From Galbibacter sp. BG1 (GTDB lineage: Bacteria > Bacteroidota > Bacteroidia > Flavobacteriales > Flavobacteriaceae): a stretch of DNA of 64,000 bases. A program made the position numbers and the translations under genes. The notes beneath the pieces are model-generated. The model had not been told where the DNA came from and did not search any database. It worked only from the letters and a program-made list of their open reading frames with translations. Location: positions 806,501 to 870,500 of the forward strand of contig NZ_CP058364.1 of NCBI RefSeq assembly GCF_013391805.1, given 5' to 3'. Of the stretch, positions 43,374-52,468 are shown one piece after another; position 1 is the first letter of the stretch; each line of letters starts with the position of its first letter.

Positions 43374-43547
43374 TTAATTTACAAAATTTTGTATTGCATT
43401 TGACTTAATAAACTTCAACGGTTGACAAGTCGTTTCGACCAAAAATTCTTTTTCTTCTAATGTAGAATTTTTTGCTGCTATCTCCGGAAATAAATAAAGT
43501 TTAAATAATTTGACATTTATATTTTCCGTTGCGAAAGTAGAAAGCAT
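43374..43547 (-). CDS. Small 57-residue open frame after the aldehyde dehydrogenase gene
   Basis: The frame starts at ATG 43547, 10 bases after the stop of the aldehyde dehydrogenase gene, and ends TAA at 43374, about 35 bases before a terminator. The product (MLSTFATENINVKLFKLYLF...) shows no recognised domain, signal or membrane segment. Position inside the operon, before the terminator, is the main argument that it is a gene. It could also be a decayed remnant. Confidence 0.35.
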   Translation of the reverse strand: MLSTFATENINVKLFKLYLFPEIAAKNSTLEEKEFLVETTCQPLKFIKSNAIQNFVN

Positions 43548-43557
43548 TTTTATTATG

Positions 43558-45048
43558 TTACAAAACCACCCAAACTGCTTTTTCCTTGGTATAAAGATCT
43601 ATGGCGCTTTTCCCCATTTCTTTACCATTGCCGCTCTGTTTAAATCCTCCAAATGGCACGGCGGCATCAAATAGATCGTAGCCATTAACCCAAATAGAAC
43701 CGGCATCGACTTCGTTGGCAAAGCGGTGTGCTTTAGAAATATCTTTGGTCCAAACAGCAGCTGCAAGTCCATACTTGGTATCGTTTGCTTTTTCAACAAC
43801 CTCATCGAAGGTTTTAAACTTAGAGATTACAACCACTGGGCCAAATATTTCCTCCTTTACAATGGTTGCATCTTCAGTATCTGTTTCAAAAATAGTCGGT
43901 TCCAAAAAATATCCGTCGGCTAATTTACCTTCCAATCGGTTTCCCCCACATATAATATTACCGCCTTCTTTTTTTCCTTTTTCTATGTAGTTGGAAACGG
44001 TTTTTAACTGTTCTTCACTAACCATAGGCCCAAGATCTGGATTTTCAATCCCTTCTCCTATGGTCATTTTAATCGTTTTTCCCTTTAATACCTTCAGGAC
44101 TTCTTCATAAATAGATTCTTGCACGTATATTCTGGATCCCAGCGTACATTCCTGTCCGCTATTATAAAAGCTACTCCATTGAAGACCTCCTAAAACCAAG
44201 TCAAGATCTGCGTCGTTAAAAATGACATTGGGTGACTTTCCGCCCAACTCCAAACTTACCTTCTTAAGATTACTATTAGCGGCCGAAAGCATTATTTTTC
44301 TCCCCACTTCAGTAGAGCCAGTAAAGCTTATTTTATCGATATCCATATGGTTTGAGATAGCTTCCCCAGTTGGCAGTCCAGGACCGGTTACTATATTTAC
44401 TACCCCAGCCGGAAATCCTGCTTCTACAATAAGTTTTCCTAGATATAATGCTGTTAGCGGAGTTTGTTCCGCAGGTTTTAATACACAGCAATTGCCGCAG
44501 GCCAAAGCAGGCGCTAACTTCCAAATGGCTATCATCAAAGGGAAATTCCAGGGAACTATGAGGCCTACCACTCCCAATGGTTCTCGTTTGGTATATACTA
44601 GTTTATTTGTATCGGTTGGTATAGACGTCCCTTCAATTTTGGTACACCAGCCAGCATAATATTTTAAATGTGCCACAGCTCCAAGCACATCGTATTTAGC
44701 TTTGTTTAAAGGCTTCCCGTTGTCTAAGGTTTCAAGTTCTACTAAAACCTCTAAATCTCTTTCTATTAATTCCGCCAAGTTCCAAATCAAATCAGATTTT
44801 TCTGATGGTTTCACATGCTTCCACGTATCGGTAAAGGCTTTTCGAGCCGCTTTGACGGCCATATTTACATCGATATCTTCTGCCAGCGGAATTTCAGCTA
44901 AAACCGATCCATTTGCTGGATTTTTCGTGGCAAATACTTTTTTTGATCCACTTTGTACTTCCTCGTTATTAATTAACATGGAAGGAGAGGTTTTTAAAAA
45001 GTCAACGGTTTTTTTATGTAAATTGATGGTATTGTTGGAGGTATTCAT
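43558..45048 (-). CDS. NAD(P)-dependent aldehyde dehydrogenase
   Basis: A 496-residue enzyme of the ALDH superfamily. The general-base Glu lies in LELGGKSPNVIF and the nucleophile is C301 in GQECTLGSR. The Rossmann part has SFTGSTEVG. The family oxidises aldehydes to acids. Best guess by context is an aminoaldehyde such as 4-aminobutanal, because a class III aminotransferase is encoded on the other side of the shared regulator. It follows the M20 hydrolase gene by 15 bases and is probably controlled by the Lrp-type protein. Confidence 0.92.
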   Translation of the reverse strand: MNTSNNTINLHKKTVDFLKTSPSMLINNEEVQSGSKKVFATKNPANGSVLAEIPLAEDIDVNMAVKAARKAFTDTWKHVKPSEKSDLIWNLAELIERDLEVLVELETLDNGKPLNKAKYDVLGAVAHLKYYAGWCTKIEGTSIPTDTNKLVYTKREPLGVVGLIVPWNFPLMIAIWKLAPALACGNCCVLKPAEQTPLTALYLGKLIVEAGFPAGVVNIVTGPGLPTGEAISNHMDIDKISFTGSTEVGRKIMLSAANSNLKKVSLELGGKSPNVIFNDADLDLVLGGLQWSSFYNSGQECTLGSRIYVQESIYEEVLKVLKGKTIKMTIGEGIENPDLGPMVSEEQLKTVSNYIEKGKKEGGNIICGGNRLEGKLADGYFLEPTIFETDTEDATIVKEEIFGPVVVISKFKTFDEVVEKANDTKYGLAAAVWTKDISKAHRFANEVDAGSIWVNGYDLFDAAVPFGGFKQSGNGKEMGKSAIDLYTKEKAVWVVL

Positions 45049-45063
45049 TTTAATTTTTCTGTT

Positions 45064-46329
45064 TTATTTATTATTAGCCATTTGTAAAACGGCGTTCAGC
45101 AATACATTACACCCTTTGGTAACGTCTTGTTTTTTGGCGCTTTCCAACTCATTGTGACTCAAACCATCCTTACATGGAATAAAAATCATACTGGTAGGCG
45201 CTACTTGAGAAATATACACGGAATCATGGCCAGCACCGCTTACCATTTCTTGGTATTCTATATGGAGCTTTTCTGAAGCTTTTCTTACAGCGGCCACACA
45301 ATTTTCATCAAACTTTACAGGAGGTGAGTACCAGACTTCATTAAGCTCAAGATCAAATCCATCTTTCATGGCCTCTTTTACAATAGATTTTAGACCTTCA
45401 TCCATCTCCATAAGCATGTTGTTGTCTGGATGGCGCAAATCGATAGACATTTCCAAAGACCCAGGGACGGTATTCCGCACCCCCGGACTGGTATTTAAAT
45501 ACCCAATTGTAACCCTGGAATCTGGTGAATATGCTTCAGCCAACTTATAAATTTCAGGCAATAGAGCACTTACCTTTTTTACCGTATCTTTTCGGTGACT
45601 CAATGGGAAAGGACCCGCATGAGTTTCTTTTCCTTTAATTGATAAATCGTACCACCTAATTCCTTGAACTCCTGTAACCACACCAATGGAAGTCTCATTA
45701 GATTCAAGAATGGGGCCTTGTTCTATGTGAAGCTCGAAAGTAGCCTTATATGGGCGGTTCCCTACATGAGCGTCTCCTAAAAACCCGATTCGTTGAAGCT
45801 CTTCTCCAAGGGTACGGCCTTGAGCATCCATTCTGGAATAAGCATATTCTAGGGAGAATGCCCCCGAGAAAACTCCAGAAGCTATCATGGCAGGAGAAAA
45901 TCGAGCCCCTTCTTCATTTGTCCAAGACACAACCTCTATGGGTACATCGGTCTCCAAATTTAAATCGTTTAAGGTTTCAATAACCTCAAGACCTGCCAAA
46001 ACCCCCATAACACCATCAAACTTGCCCCCAGTAGGCTGAGAATCTAAATGGCTTCCAATCATAACAGCTGGTAAGTCGTTGTTTTTTCCCTTGCGTCGAG
46101 CATAAATATTCCCAATTTTATCTACATCAATCTCGCAACCCGCATCTTTTGCCCATTTTATAAAGAGTTCTCTTCCCTGTTTGTCTTCATCCGTTAGAGC
46201 GACCCTACAAACCCCACCTTTTGGCGTTGCTCCAATAGCTGCCATTTCCATAAGCCTATTCCATAACCTACGATCATTAATTTTTAATGCCTCCATAGAT
46301 TTAGAAGTTTTAACACTATCTTTATTCAT
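45064..46329 (-). CDS. M20-family N-carbamoyl amino acid hydrolase / allantoate amidohydrolase
   Basis: The start at 46329 (MNKDSVKTSK) is preferred over 46374, giving 421 residues. Metal ligands are seen in GSHLDSQPTGGKFDG (His, Asp), NEEGARFSP (Glu pair), HIEQGP (His) and GAGHDSVYI (His), with the dimerisation domain between (about 210-325). This subfamily cleaves N-carbamoyl groups (beta-ureidopropionase, L-carbamoylase) or allantoate. Here it could act on a carbamoyl compound formed by the agmatine-deiminase-like enzyme at 48386. It overlaps the regulator gene by 8 bases. Confidence 0.86.
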   Translation of the reverse strand: MNKDSVKTSKSMEALKINDRRLWNRLMEMAAIGATPKGGVCRVALTDEDKQGRELFIKWAKDAGCEIDVDKIGNIYARRKGKNNDLPAVMIGSHLDSQPTGGKFDGVMGVLAGLEVIETLNDLNLETDVPIEVVSWTNEEGARFSPAMIASGVFSGAFSLEYAYSRMDAQGRTLGEELQRIGFLGDAHVGNRPYKATFELHIEQGPILESNETSIGVVTGVQGIRWYDLSIKGKETHAGPFPLSHRKDTVKKVSALLPEIYKLAEAYSPDSRVTIGYLNTSPGVRNTVPGSLEMSIDLRHPDNNMLMEMDEGLKSIVKEAMKDGFDLELNEVWYSPPVKFDENCVAAVRKASEKLHIEYQEMVSGAGHDSVYISQVAPTSMIFIPCKDGLSHNELESAKKQDVTKGCNVLLNAVLQMANNK

Positions 46330-46804
46330 CTTGATCCGGCAAATCCAAATTATGCTCTGCCCATTTATAAACATTGTAATAAATAGTAGAATTAGAATTC
46401 ACAACGCCCTCAAGCGAAAAGATTTTTTCCTGCATAATTTCCAAAAGGTGTCGGTTATCTTTACAGATTAAGTTGATCTCAATATCCGAAGGGCCAGAGG
46501 TAAGCGCTAAAAACGATACTTCGGGGATATCCATTAACTTTTTAGCCACCGACTCTATAAGGTGGGAAGGACTCACTTCAATAGTTACTCTATTGTAGGA
46601 ATTGAATCCGGTTTTGGTGGGATCCACCCATCCAAGAATATGTAGAAGTCCGTCATCTACCAATTTGTTATAACGATTTCTAATAGTATTAACCGAAACA
46701 TCCAGTTGAGAGGCAATATCGGTAAAAGACATCCTTCCATCTTTTTTAAGAAGTTTGATTAAGGAACTGTCCAGCTTACTTAGTTTATAATTATTTTCTT
46801 TCAT
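46322..46804 (-). CDS. Lrp/AsnC family transcriptional regulator
   Basis: Start at 46804 (MKENNYKLSKLDSSLI) gives 160 residues, the family norm; the frame extends upstream to 46858 without support. An N-terminal winged helix-turn-helix (about 8-58; FTDIASQLDVSVNTIRNRYNKL) is followed by a RAM ligand-binding domain (about 70-145). These proteins sense amino acids or related amines. It is the first gene of the minus-strand operon and faces the aminotransferase operon, so it probably controls both through the operator at 46854-46897. Confidence 0.9.
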   Translation of the reverse strand: MKENNYKLSKLDSSLIKLLKKDGRMSFTDIASQLDVSVNTIRNRYNKLVDDGLLHILGWVDPTKTGFNSYNRVTIEVSPSHLIESVAKKLMDIPEVSFLALTSGPSDIEINLICKDNRHLLEIMQEKIFSLEGVVNSNSTIYYNVYKWAEHNLDLPDQDE

Positions 46805-46853
46805 GCTGAGTATTAATGTATCAAGAAAAATACGGTTATAAAATTCAATTATA

Positions 46854-46897
46854 TGCAAAATTTACCAAATCTGCACACTAAATGGTAATTTTTTGCA
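46854..46897. promoter_or_regulatory. Inverted repeat in the divergent Lrp/aminotransferase control region
   Basis: TGCAAAATTTACCA (46854-46867) faces TGGTAATTTTTTGCA (46883-46897), a long imperfect inverted repeat with one extra base. Further TGCA half-sites occur nearby (46872, 46933-46937 and 46944-46948). The gap between the two coding starts is 181 bases. Lrp-type proteins bind AT-rich repeated sites, so this is a strong operator candidate. Confidence 0.6.
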
Positions 46898-46985
46898 ACT
46901 TAGTTTGTATTATTTGAAATATATTTATTTAATTGCATTTAAATTGCACTTTCTTTAAAAATACAACATTGTTAATAATTGAGTA

Positions 46986-48389
46986 ATGAGTAATAAAAAT
47001 TTAACATTTCCAGCTGAAAATGAATTGGCTTGGCAAAACGATAGAAATCACGCTATACACCCCTATACCAACTACCAAAGTTTTAAAAAAGATGGTTCTA
47101 TAGTCTACCATGAGGGTGATCGGCATTTTGTGTACGATACCGACGGTAACAAATATCTAGACGGGATTGCGGGCTTGTGGTGTGTGAATATAGGCCATGG
47201 GAATAAAGAATTGGCAACACACATTGGTGAGCAAGCAAAAAAGTTAGCTTATTACAACACTTTCGATGATGCCACTTCTCCATCTTCAGCCAATCTAGCT
47301 GCAAAGCTGGCCGCCATAAGTCCGGGAGATTTAAACCATGTCTTTTTTGGTACAGGAGGTTCCATGGCTAACGACTCGGCCATAAAAATTGTTCATTACT
47401 ATTTTAATATGCTGGGAAAACCCAATAAGAAAAAGATTCTTTCCAGGAACCTTGGGTATCATGGCAGCACTTACTTAGCACACGCTTTAACTGGAATTTC
47501 CACTACACAGATTGGATTTGACCTTCCGAAGGATTTAATTACCTATTTGTCTACTCCCTACACCTATCGTAAGCCAGAGGAAATGAATGACAGTGAGTTT
47601 TGCGATCATTTAATTGAAGAGATGGAAGCAAAAATTGAAAAAATTGGAGCCGATAATATTGCTTGTTTTATTGCCGAACCCATTATGGGTGCTGGCGGCG
47701 TTATGGTTCCCCCAGACAACTACTTAAAACGTGCTTACGATGTTTGTAAAAAAAACGATATCCTCGTAATATCCGATGAAGTGGTAACCGCTTTTGGCCG
47801 CCTTGGGCACTTGGTATCTTCGAAAGATAAATTTGATGTACAGCCAGATATTCTGGTTTTAGCAAAAGGACTTTCTTCAGGATATGTACCCTTGGGAGCC
47901 ACCGTAATTTCAGAAAAAATATACGATGTAATATCCAAACCCAAACCCGAGAACCCATATTTTTCCCATGGCTTTACCTACAGTGGTCATTCCCTAGCTT
48001 GTGCAACCGGATTAAAGAACATTGAAATTTTAGAGCGGGAGAATTTTTGTACCCATGTACAATCTTTAGGCCCCTACTTTAAAGAACAATTGCAAACCTT
48101 AGCAGACTTACCAATAGTTGGGGATACCCGGGGTAGCCATTTTATGCTTGCCATAGAATATGTAAAGCATAAAAACACAAAGGAACCCTTTGCCGATAGT
48201 ATTAACATTGGAAAAAGAGTATATTACCATGCAAAAAAACGAGGGCTGATTGTTAGGCCTATTGGTGCGATAAATGTTCTTTCCCCACCACTTACCTACG
48301 ACAAAAATGCCATCGACAATACTATTGCAATATTGAGAGAGAGTATTCTTGAAACTATTGAAGACCTTCATAAAGAAAAGCTTTTATGA
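46986..48389 (+). CDS. Class III omega-aminotransferase (putrescine/GABA/beta-alanine type)
   Basis: A 467-residue PLP enzyme. The catalytic lysine is K294 (LAKGLSSGYVPLG), the cofactor Asp lies in SDEVVTAFGRLG, and the phosphate-binding HGFTYSGHS is seen. The closest groups are omega-amino-acid:pyruvate and putrescine-type aminotransferases. The substrate is probably a terminal amine from the pathway that the adjacent deiminase and hydrolase feed. Its last codon overlaps the next gene by ATGA. Confidence 0.9.
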   Translation: MSNKNLTFPAENELAWQNDRNHAIHPYTNYQSFKKDGSIVYHEGDRHFVYDTDGNKYLDGIAGLWCVNIGHGNKELATHIGEQAKKLAYYNTFDDATSPSSANLAAKLAAISPGDLNHVFFGTGGSMANDSAIKIVHYYFNMLGKPNKKKILSRNLGYHGSTYLAHALTGISTTQIGFDLPKDLITYLSTPYTYRKPEEMNDSEFCDHLIEEMEAKIEKIGADNIACFIAEPIMGAGGVMVPPDNYLKRAYDVCKKNDILVISDEVVTAFGRLGHLVSSKDKFDVQPDILVLAKGLSSGYVPLGATVISEKIYDVISKPKPENPYFSHGFTYSGHSLACATGLKNIEILERENFCTHVQSLGPYFKEQLQTLADLPIVGDTRGSHFMLAIEYVKHKNTKEPFADSINIGKRVYYHAKKRGLIVRPIGAINVLSPPLTYDKNAIDNTIAILRESILETIEDLHKEKLL

Positions 48390-49747
48390 CACCTGTTCCC
48401 TTTAAAAATCTATTGAATCCCGTCTGTTCTAAAAATACTTTGAGGTTTTTAGCAGTTTTGTTTTTAGCTGCTCAACTTTATGGATGTCGGGAAAAGCCTA
48501 AAAAGGAACCTTCTAAAAGCGAAGAAATTTCTGTGCTACGCCAACCGGCCGAATATGAAAGCCAAGAAGCTATTTGGCTTATATGGCCGCCAGAAGATCA
48601 CCTTCAAAAATACTCGAATGAAAAGGTAACGTTGGAAATTATTGAAGCCTTGGTAGAACACGAAAAAATCATCGTATCAGCCTCCAACGACCGCATTTTT
48701 CAACGGGCTAAGGACAACATTCCGAAGAAATACCTCGAAAACAATTCGGTGGAACTCTTAAAGATCCCTTCGGAAGAACTATGGGTTCGAGATATGGGGC
48801 CTAATTTTGTGGAGCTCACCAATGGGAAAAAGGCAATTGTAGATTTTGGCTTTAATGCTTGGGGTTATACCGATAGCAACAATATGGACGACTACACCAT
48901 ACGGATGGAAAAGTATGATGCACAAATTGCTAAATTACAGAATCTACCAATTATAAAGTCTAAGCTTATAAGTGAAGGCGGAAATAGAGAAGTAAATGGC
49001 AAAGGCATTCTAATGCTTACAGAAACCGTGGAAAAGGGAAGAAACCCACAAATGTCTATTCCTGAAATGGAAGCTGAATTTAAAAGAACACTTGGAGTAG
49101 AAAAGGTTATTTGGCTCCAAGAAGGACTAAAAGAAGACGACCATACTTTTAAAGGACCTATTCAACTAGAAAATGGAGAACTCGCCTATACTGCTGTTAC
49201 CACCAATGGTCACATAGATGAGTTTGCACGTTTTATAAACGATTCTACCATACTCCTAGCAAGCGTAAAGCCTGAAGATCTAACAGACCCCATCGCTGCA
49301 GAAAACCACAAAAGGATGGAGGCCAATTACAATATTTTGAAGAACGCCACCGACCAAAATGGCAATCCGTTTCGAATAATTCGCATGCCTTTACCAAAAC
49401 TTATTGTAGAGGAAATGAAACCTGGAGATGCCGTTTATGATTTTATTAGTGAGCTTTCTTATGAAGACAGCACGGTTTTCCCAAAGAAAAAACCTGTTAA
49501 TGTTATTGCTGCCGCCAGCTATCTCAATTTCCTTATTGCAGACCATGTGGTTATCGCCCAAAAGTATTATCGGGAAGGAATGGATAAAGAAATCGAAGCA
49601 AGAGATCAAGAAATAAAAGAACTACTGGAAGAGCTTTTTCCAAATCGTAAGATTGTAATGCTTGATGCATTGGCCATTAATTTTGGTGGAGGCGGCATCC
49701 ATTGCATCACAATGAATGAACCCCTTCTAACCCCAAATAAAGAATGA
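48386..49747 (+). CDS. Agmatine-deiminase-family lipoprotein (PAD_porph)
   Basis: A 453-residue protein of the guanidino-group modifying superfamily. Active-site blocks: ESQEAIWLIWPPED near the start, WVRDMGPNFV, EGGNREVNGKG, TNGHIDEFARF (His, Asp) and the nucleophile C440 in GGGGIHCITMNEP. All are intact. The N-terminus carries a lipobox (AQLYGC), so the enzyme is exported, unlike the cytoplasmic AguA. It could remove the imino group of agmatine, or of peptidyl-arginine as in the Porphyromonas deiminase, in the periplasm. It is translationally coupled to its neighbours (4-base overlaps on both sides). Confidence 0.86.
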   Translation: MTPVPFKNLLNPVCSKNTLRFLAVLFLAAQLYGCREKPKKEPSKSEEISVLRQPAEYESQEAIWLIWPPEDHLQKYSNEKVTLEIIEALVEHEKIIVSASNDRIFQRAKDNIPKKYLENNSVELLKIPSEELWVRDMGPNFVELTNGKKAIVDFGFNAWGYTDSNNMDDYTIRMEKYDAQIAKLQNLPIIKSKLISEGGNREVNGKGILMLTETVEKGRNPQMSIPEMEAEFKRTLGVEKVIWLQEGLKEDDHTFKGPIQLENGELAYTAVTTNGHIDEFARFINDSTILLASVKPEDLTDPIAAENHKRMEANYNILKNATDQNGNPFRIIRMPLPKLIVEEMKPGDAVYDFISELSYEDSTVFPKKKPVNVIAAASYLNFLIADHVVIAQKYYREGMDKEIEARDQEIKELLEELFPNRKIVMLDALAINFGGGGIHCITMNEPLLTPNKE

Positions 49748-51048
49748 TGAAAATATTTAAGTCTGCTCAAAAAACAATATTGGCAGTAATGCTGCTTGGT
49801 ACTATTTTTTCCTGCGAACAAAATGAAAAACCAGTCACCAATGAAAACAGTGCGGAGAATAATACCATCGAAAAAGCTTTGGATTCTGTTTTTAAAAAGA
49901 ATGAATTAATGGGAATGTCGGTTGTATTAATAACCAACGGAGAAATAAGCTACCAATATCAGCAGGGGTTGGCAAATGAAGCAAAAAATACTTCTATTAC
50001 AGAAGAAACTATTTATAGGGTTGCTTCCATTTCTAAGTCTATTACGGCAACAGCACTTATGCAATTATGGGACGAGGGAAAAGTAAATTTAGATATCGAT
50101 GTTAGCAATTACCTCAGCTGGAAATTAGTGCACCCCAAACATCCAAATACCCCAATTACCCTAAGACATTTATTGAGCCACCAAAGTGGTATTAGGGATG
50201 GTTCTGGTTACGGTAAGTTTTCGAAGGATATGATTTCTGAAAAACTTCATATACAGGAACTTTTTACAGAAGATGGCGCTTATTTTTCAGAAGATCTATT
50301 TGCAGATCATCAACCAGGTGCTTATTTCTCGTATACCAATTGTACTTGGGGAATTATAGTTTCAGTTATTGAAAATATTAGCAAGCAAAGATTTGATGAT
50401 TACTGCCGGGAACGTATTTTCGGGCCTTTGCAAATGAAATCAGATTTTAATGTAGAAAAAATAGAACCTGTTAGTTCGATAGCTGCTTTGTACAGGTTTG
50501 AAAACAATAAATGGATACCCCAGGTAGATGATTATACGGATACAAAACCGACGTCCCGTGCCTATCCTAGTTATCAATTGGGCCAAAATGGATTGCTTTT
50601 TGGTCCGCAAGGCAGTCTGCGAAGTTCAGCTGAAGATTTGGCAACCTTCGCTTTAATGCTAATGAACAACGGAACCTTTAAAGAAAAGGAAGTGCTCAAA
50701 AAAGAAACCGTGGCAGAAATGTTGGGCAGTCAGTGGCTTTATAATGGTGACAACGGCGATACTTGGGAAAACTTCTTTTTGTCTTATGGTTTAGGGATGC
50801 ACCAAATAACAAATAAAGAAGGTGGAGATATTATTTTCCCAGACCGAAAAATGGTCGGGCACCCAGGGATAGCTTATGGTTTATTAAGCGATATGTATTT
50901 TGATAGCAAAAGTAAAAGTGGCATTGTATTTATAACCAATGGAAGCAAAAAAGAATATCAATATGGCAAAAAAACATCTTTCTATCAAGTAGAAGAAGAT
51001 TTGTTTTATGCCATTTATCCATTTCTCAAAAACCTGGAAACTAACTAA
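49744..51048 (+). CDS. Class C beta-lactamase-like serine hydrolase lipoprotein
   Basis: A 434-residue protein with a lipobox (LLGTIFSC). SxxK is SISK and the Tyr motif is YTNCTWG (YxN). The third motif is HPGIAYG. The family includes D-aminopeptidases, esterases and penicillin-binding-like enzymes. It overlaps the deiminase gene by 4 bases, and the antiporter follows after 18 bases. A role in releasing an amine or arginine from a peptide is possible but not shown. Confidence 0.87.
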   Translation: MMKIFKSAQKTILAVMLLGTIFSCEQNEKPVTNENSAENNTIEKALDSVFKKNELMGMSVVLITNGEISYQYQQGLANEAKNTSITEETIYRVASISKSITATALMQLWDEGKVNLDIDVSNYLSWKLVHPKHPNTPITLRHLLSHQSGIRDGSGYGKFSKDMISEKLHIQELFTEDGAYFSEDLFADHQPGAYFSYTNCTWGIIVSVIENISKQRFDDYCRERIFGPLQMKSDFNVEKIEPVSSIAALYRFENNKWIPQVDDYTDTKPTSRAYPSYQLGQNGLLFGPQGSLRSSAEDLATFALMLMNNGTFKEKEVLKKETVAEMLGSQWLYNGDNGDTWENFFLSYGLGMHQITNKEGGDIIFPDRKMVGHPGIAYGLLSDMYFDSKSKSGIVFITNGSKKEYQYGKKTSFYQVEEDLFYAIYPFLKNLETN

Positions 51049-51066
51049 CTACATTTAAAACAATCT

Positions 51067-52425
51067 ATGGATCATTCTGGTATCCTTTCCTTATTACCAA
51101 CAATAGCAGTAGTCATCTTTGCTTTAATTACCAAAAAAACCTTTGAAGCCTTAGTTTTAGGCTCCATTACCGGTTATTTACTGATTTCTGACATCAACTT
51201 TTTTTCAAGTTTTACAGATTCTTTATTAAAGGTTATGCAGGACCCAACTATAGGGTGGGTAATTTTGGTATGTGGCTTATTCGGTTCCCTCATTAACCTA
51301 TTGGCCAAGTCTGGAGGTACTACTGCTTTTTCTGGCCATTTGCTCAAGTACGTAAAAAACCGAAAAGGCGCCCTTATGGCTACCTGGATATTGGGATTAT
51401 GCATTTTTATTGATGATTATTTAAATGCGCTTACCGTAGGTGCTTCTATGAAAAAAGTGACAGATAAATTTAAAGTACCAAGGGAAATGCTGGCTTATGT
51501 AGTAGACAGCACTGCGGCTCCTATCTGTGTTTTAATTCCGCTTTCTACTTGGGCTATTTATATCTCCGGACTTTTGGAAGGCGAAGGGATTGTAGAACAA
51601 GGATATGGATTAACGGGATACTTAAAAGCTATTCCCTACATTACCTACGGTTGGGTAGCAGCTATTTTAGTTCCATTGGTGGCCCTCAATATCATTCCTG
51701 CCCTTGGGGCGATGAAAAAGGCAGAGAAAAGAGCGGAAAGCGGCGATTTGATCCCACCTCATTCCGGAGCGATTAGTCTTAAAATGCCCGATGATGTTTC
51801 TAAAAAGAAGGCGAAACTTTCTTACTTTATCCTTCCCATTTTAATTTTAATAGCGGCCACTATTGCTTTCGAAATTGATGCTCTTAAAGGTGTTATTGCA
51901 GCAATAGCATTTACTGTGGTTTACTTTTCTTTTGAAAAGGTAATGACAATCAGTGAAGCTATGAAAGGTGTTTTTACAGGATTTAAAACCATGTTATATG
52001 CCTTGGCCATCGTAGTAATGTCTTTTGTTCTTAAAAATGTAAACGACGAATTGGGCCTCACCAGCTTTGTTATCGAATCGGTTTCTCCCTTTATAAGCAA
52101 AGAATTTTTACCAGTAATTACTTTTATATCTCTAGCCGTAATAACTTTTGCAACCGGTTCATTCTGGGGAATGTATGCCATTTCCTTCCCTATAATCCTT
52201 CCGTTGGCGCAAACTTTAGGAGTGGATATTTGGCTATCTATAGGAACTGTTATAAGCGCAGGGGCTTTTGGTTCCCACGCCTGTTTTTATGGAGATGCTA
52301 CCGTGCTTTCAGCATCGGCGACAGGTTGTAACAACATGGCGCACGTTACCACACAGCTTCCGTATACCATGATAGCAGGTTTAATAACTTGCCTTATTTA
52401 TCTAGTTCTGGGCTTCGTAGTTTAA
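51067..52425 (+). CDS. NhaC-family Na+/H+ antiporter
   Basis: An integral membrane protein of 452 residues with about eleven helices. Motifs include IDDYLNALTVGASMKKVTDKF and SFWGMYAISFPIILPLA, typical of the NhaC group, some members of which exchange organic acids or amino acids with Na+/H+. It ends the aminotransferase-deiminase-hydrolase operon, which suggests the substrate or product is moved across the inner membrane. Confidence 0.86.
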   Translation: MDHSGILSLLPTIAVVIFALITKKTFEALVLGSITGYLLISDINFFSSFTDSLLKVMQDPTIGWVILVCGLFGSLINLLAKSGGTTAFSGHLLKYVKNRKGALMATWILGLCIFIDDYLNALTVGASMKKVTDKFKVPREMLAYVVDSTAAPICVLIPLSTWAIYISGLLEGEGIVEQGYGLTGYLKAIPYITYGWVAAILVPLVALNIIPALGAMKKAEKRAESGDLIPPHSGAISLKMPDDVSKKKAKLSYFILPILILIAATIAFEIDALKGVIAAIAFTVVYFSFEKVMTISEAMKGVFTGFKTMLYALAIVVMSFVLKNVNDELGLTSFVIESVSPFISKEFLPVITFISLAVITFATGSFWGMYAISFPIILPLAQTLGVDIWLSIGTVISAGAFGSHACFYGDATVLSASATGCNNMAHVTTQLPYTMIAGLITCLIYLVLGFVV

Positions 52426-52468
52426 TATCCAGCATCGATATCTCAACAAAAAAAACTAACTTAGTTGA

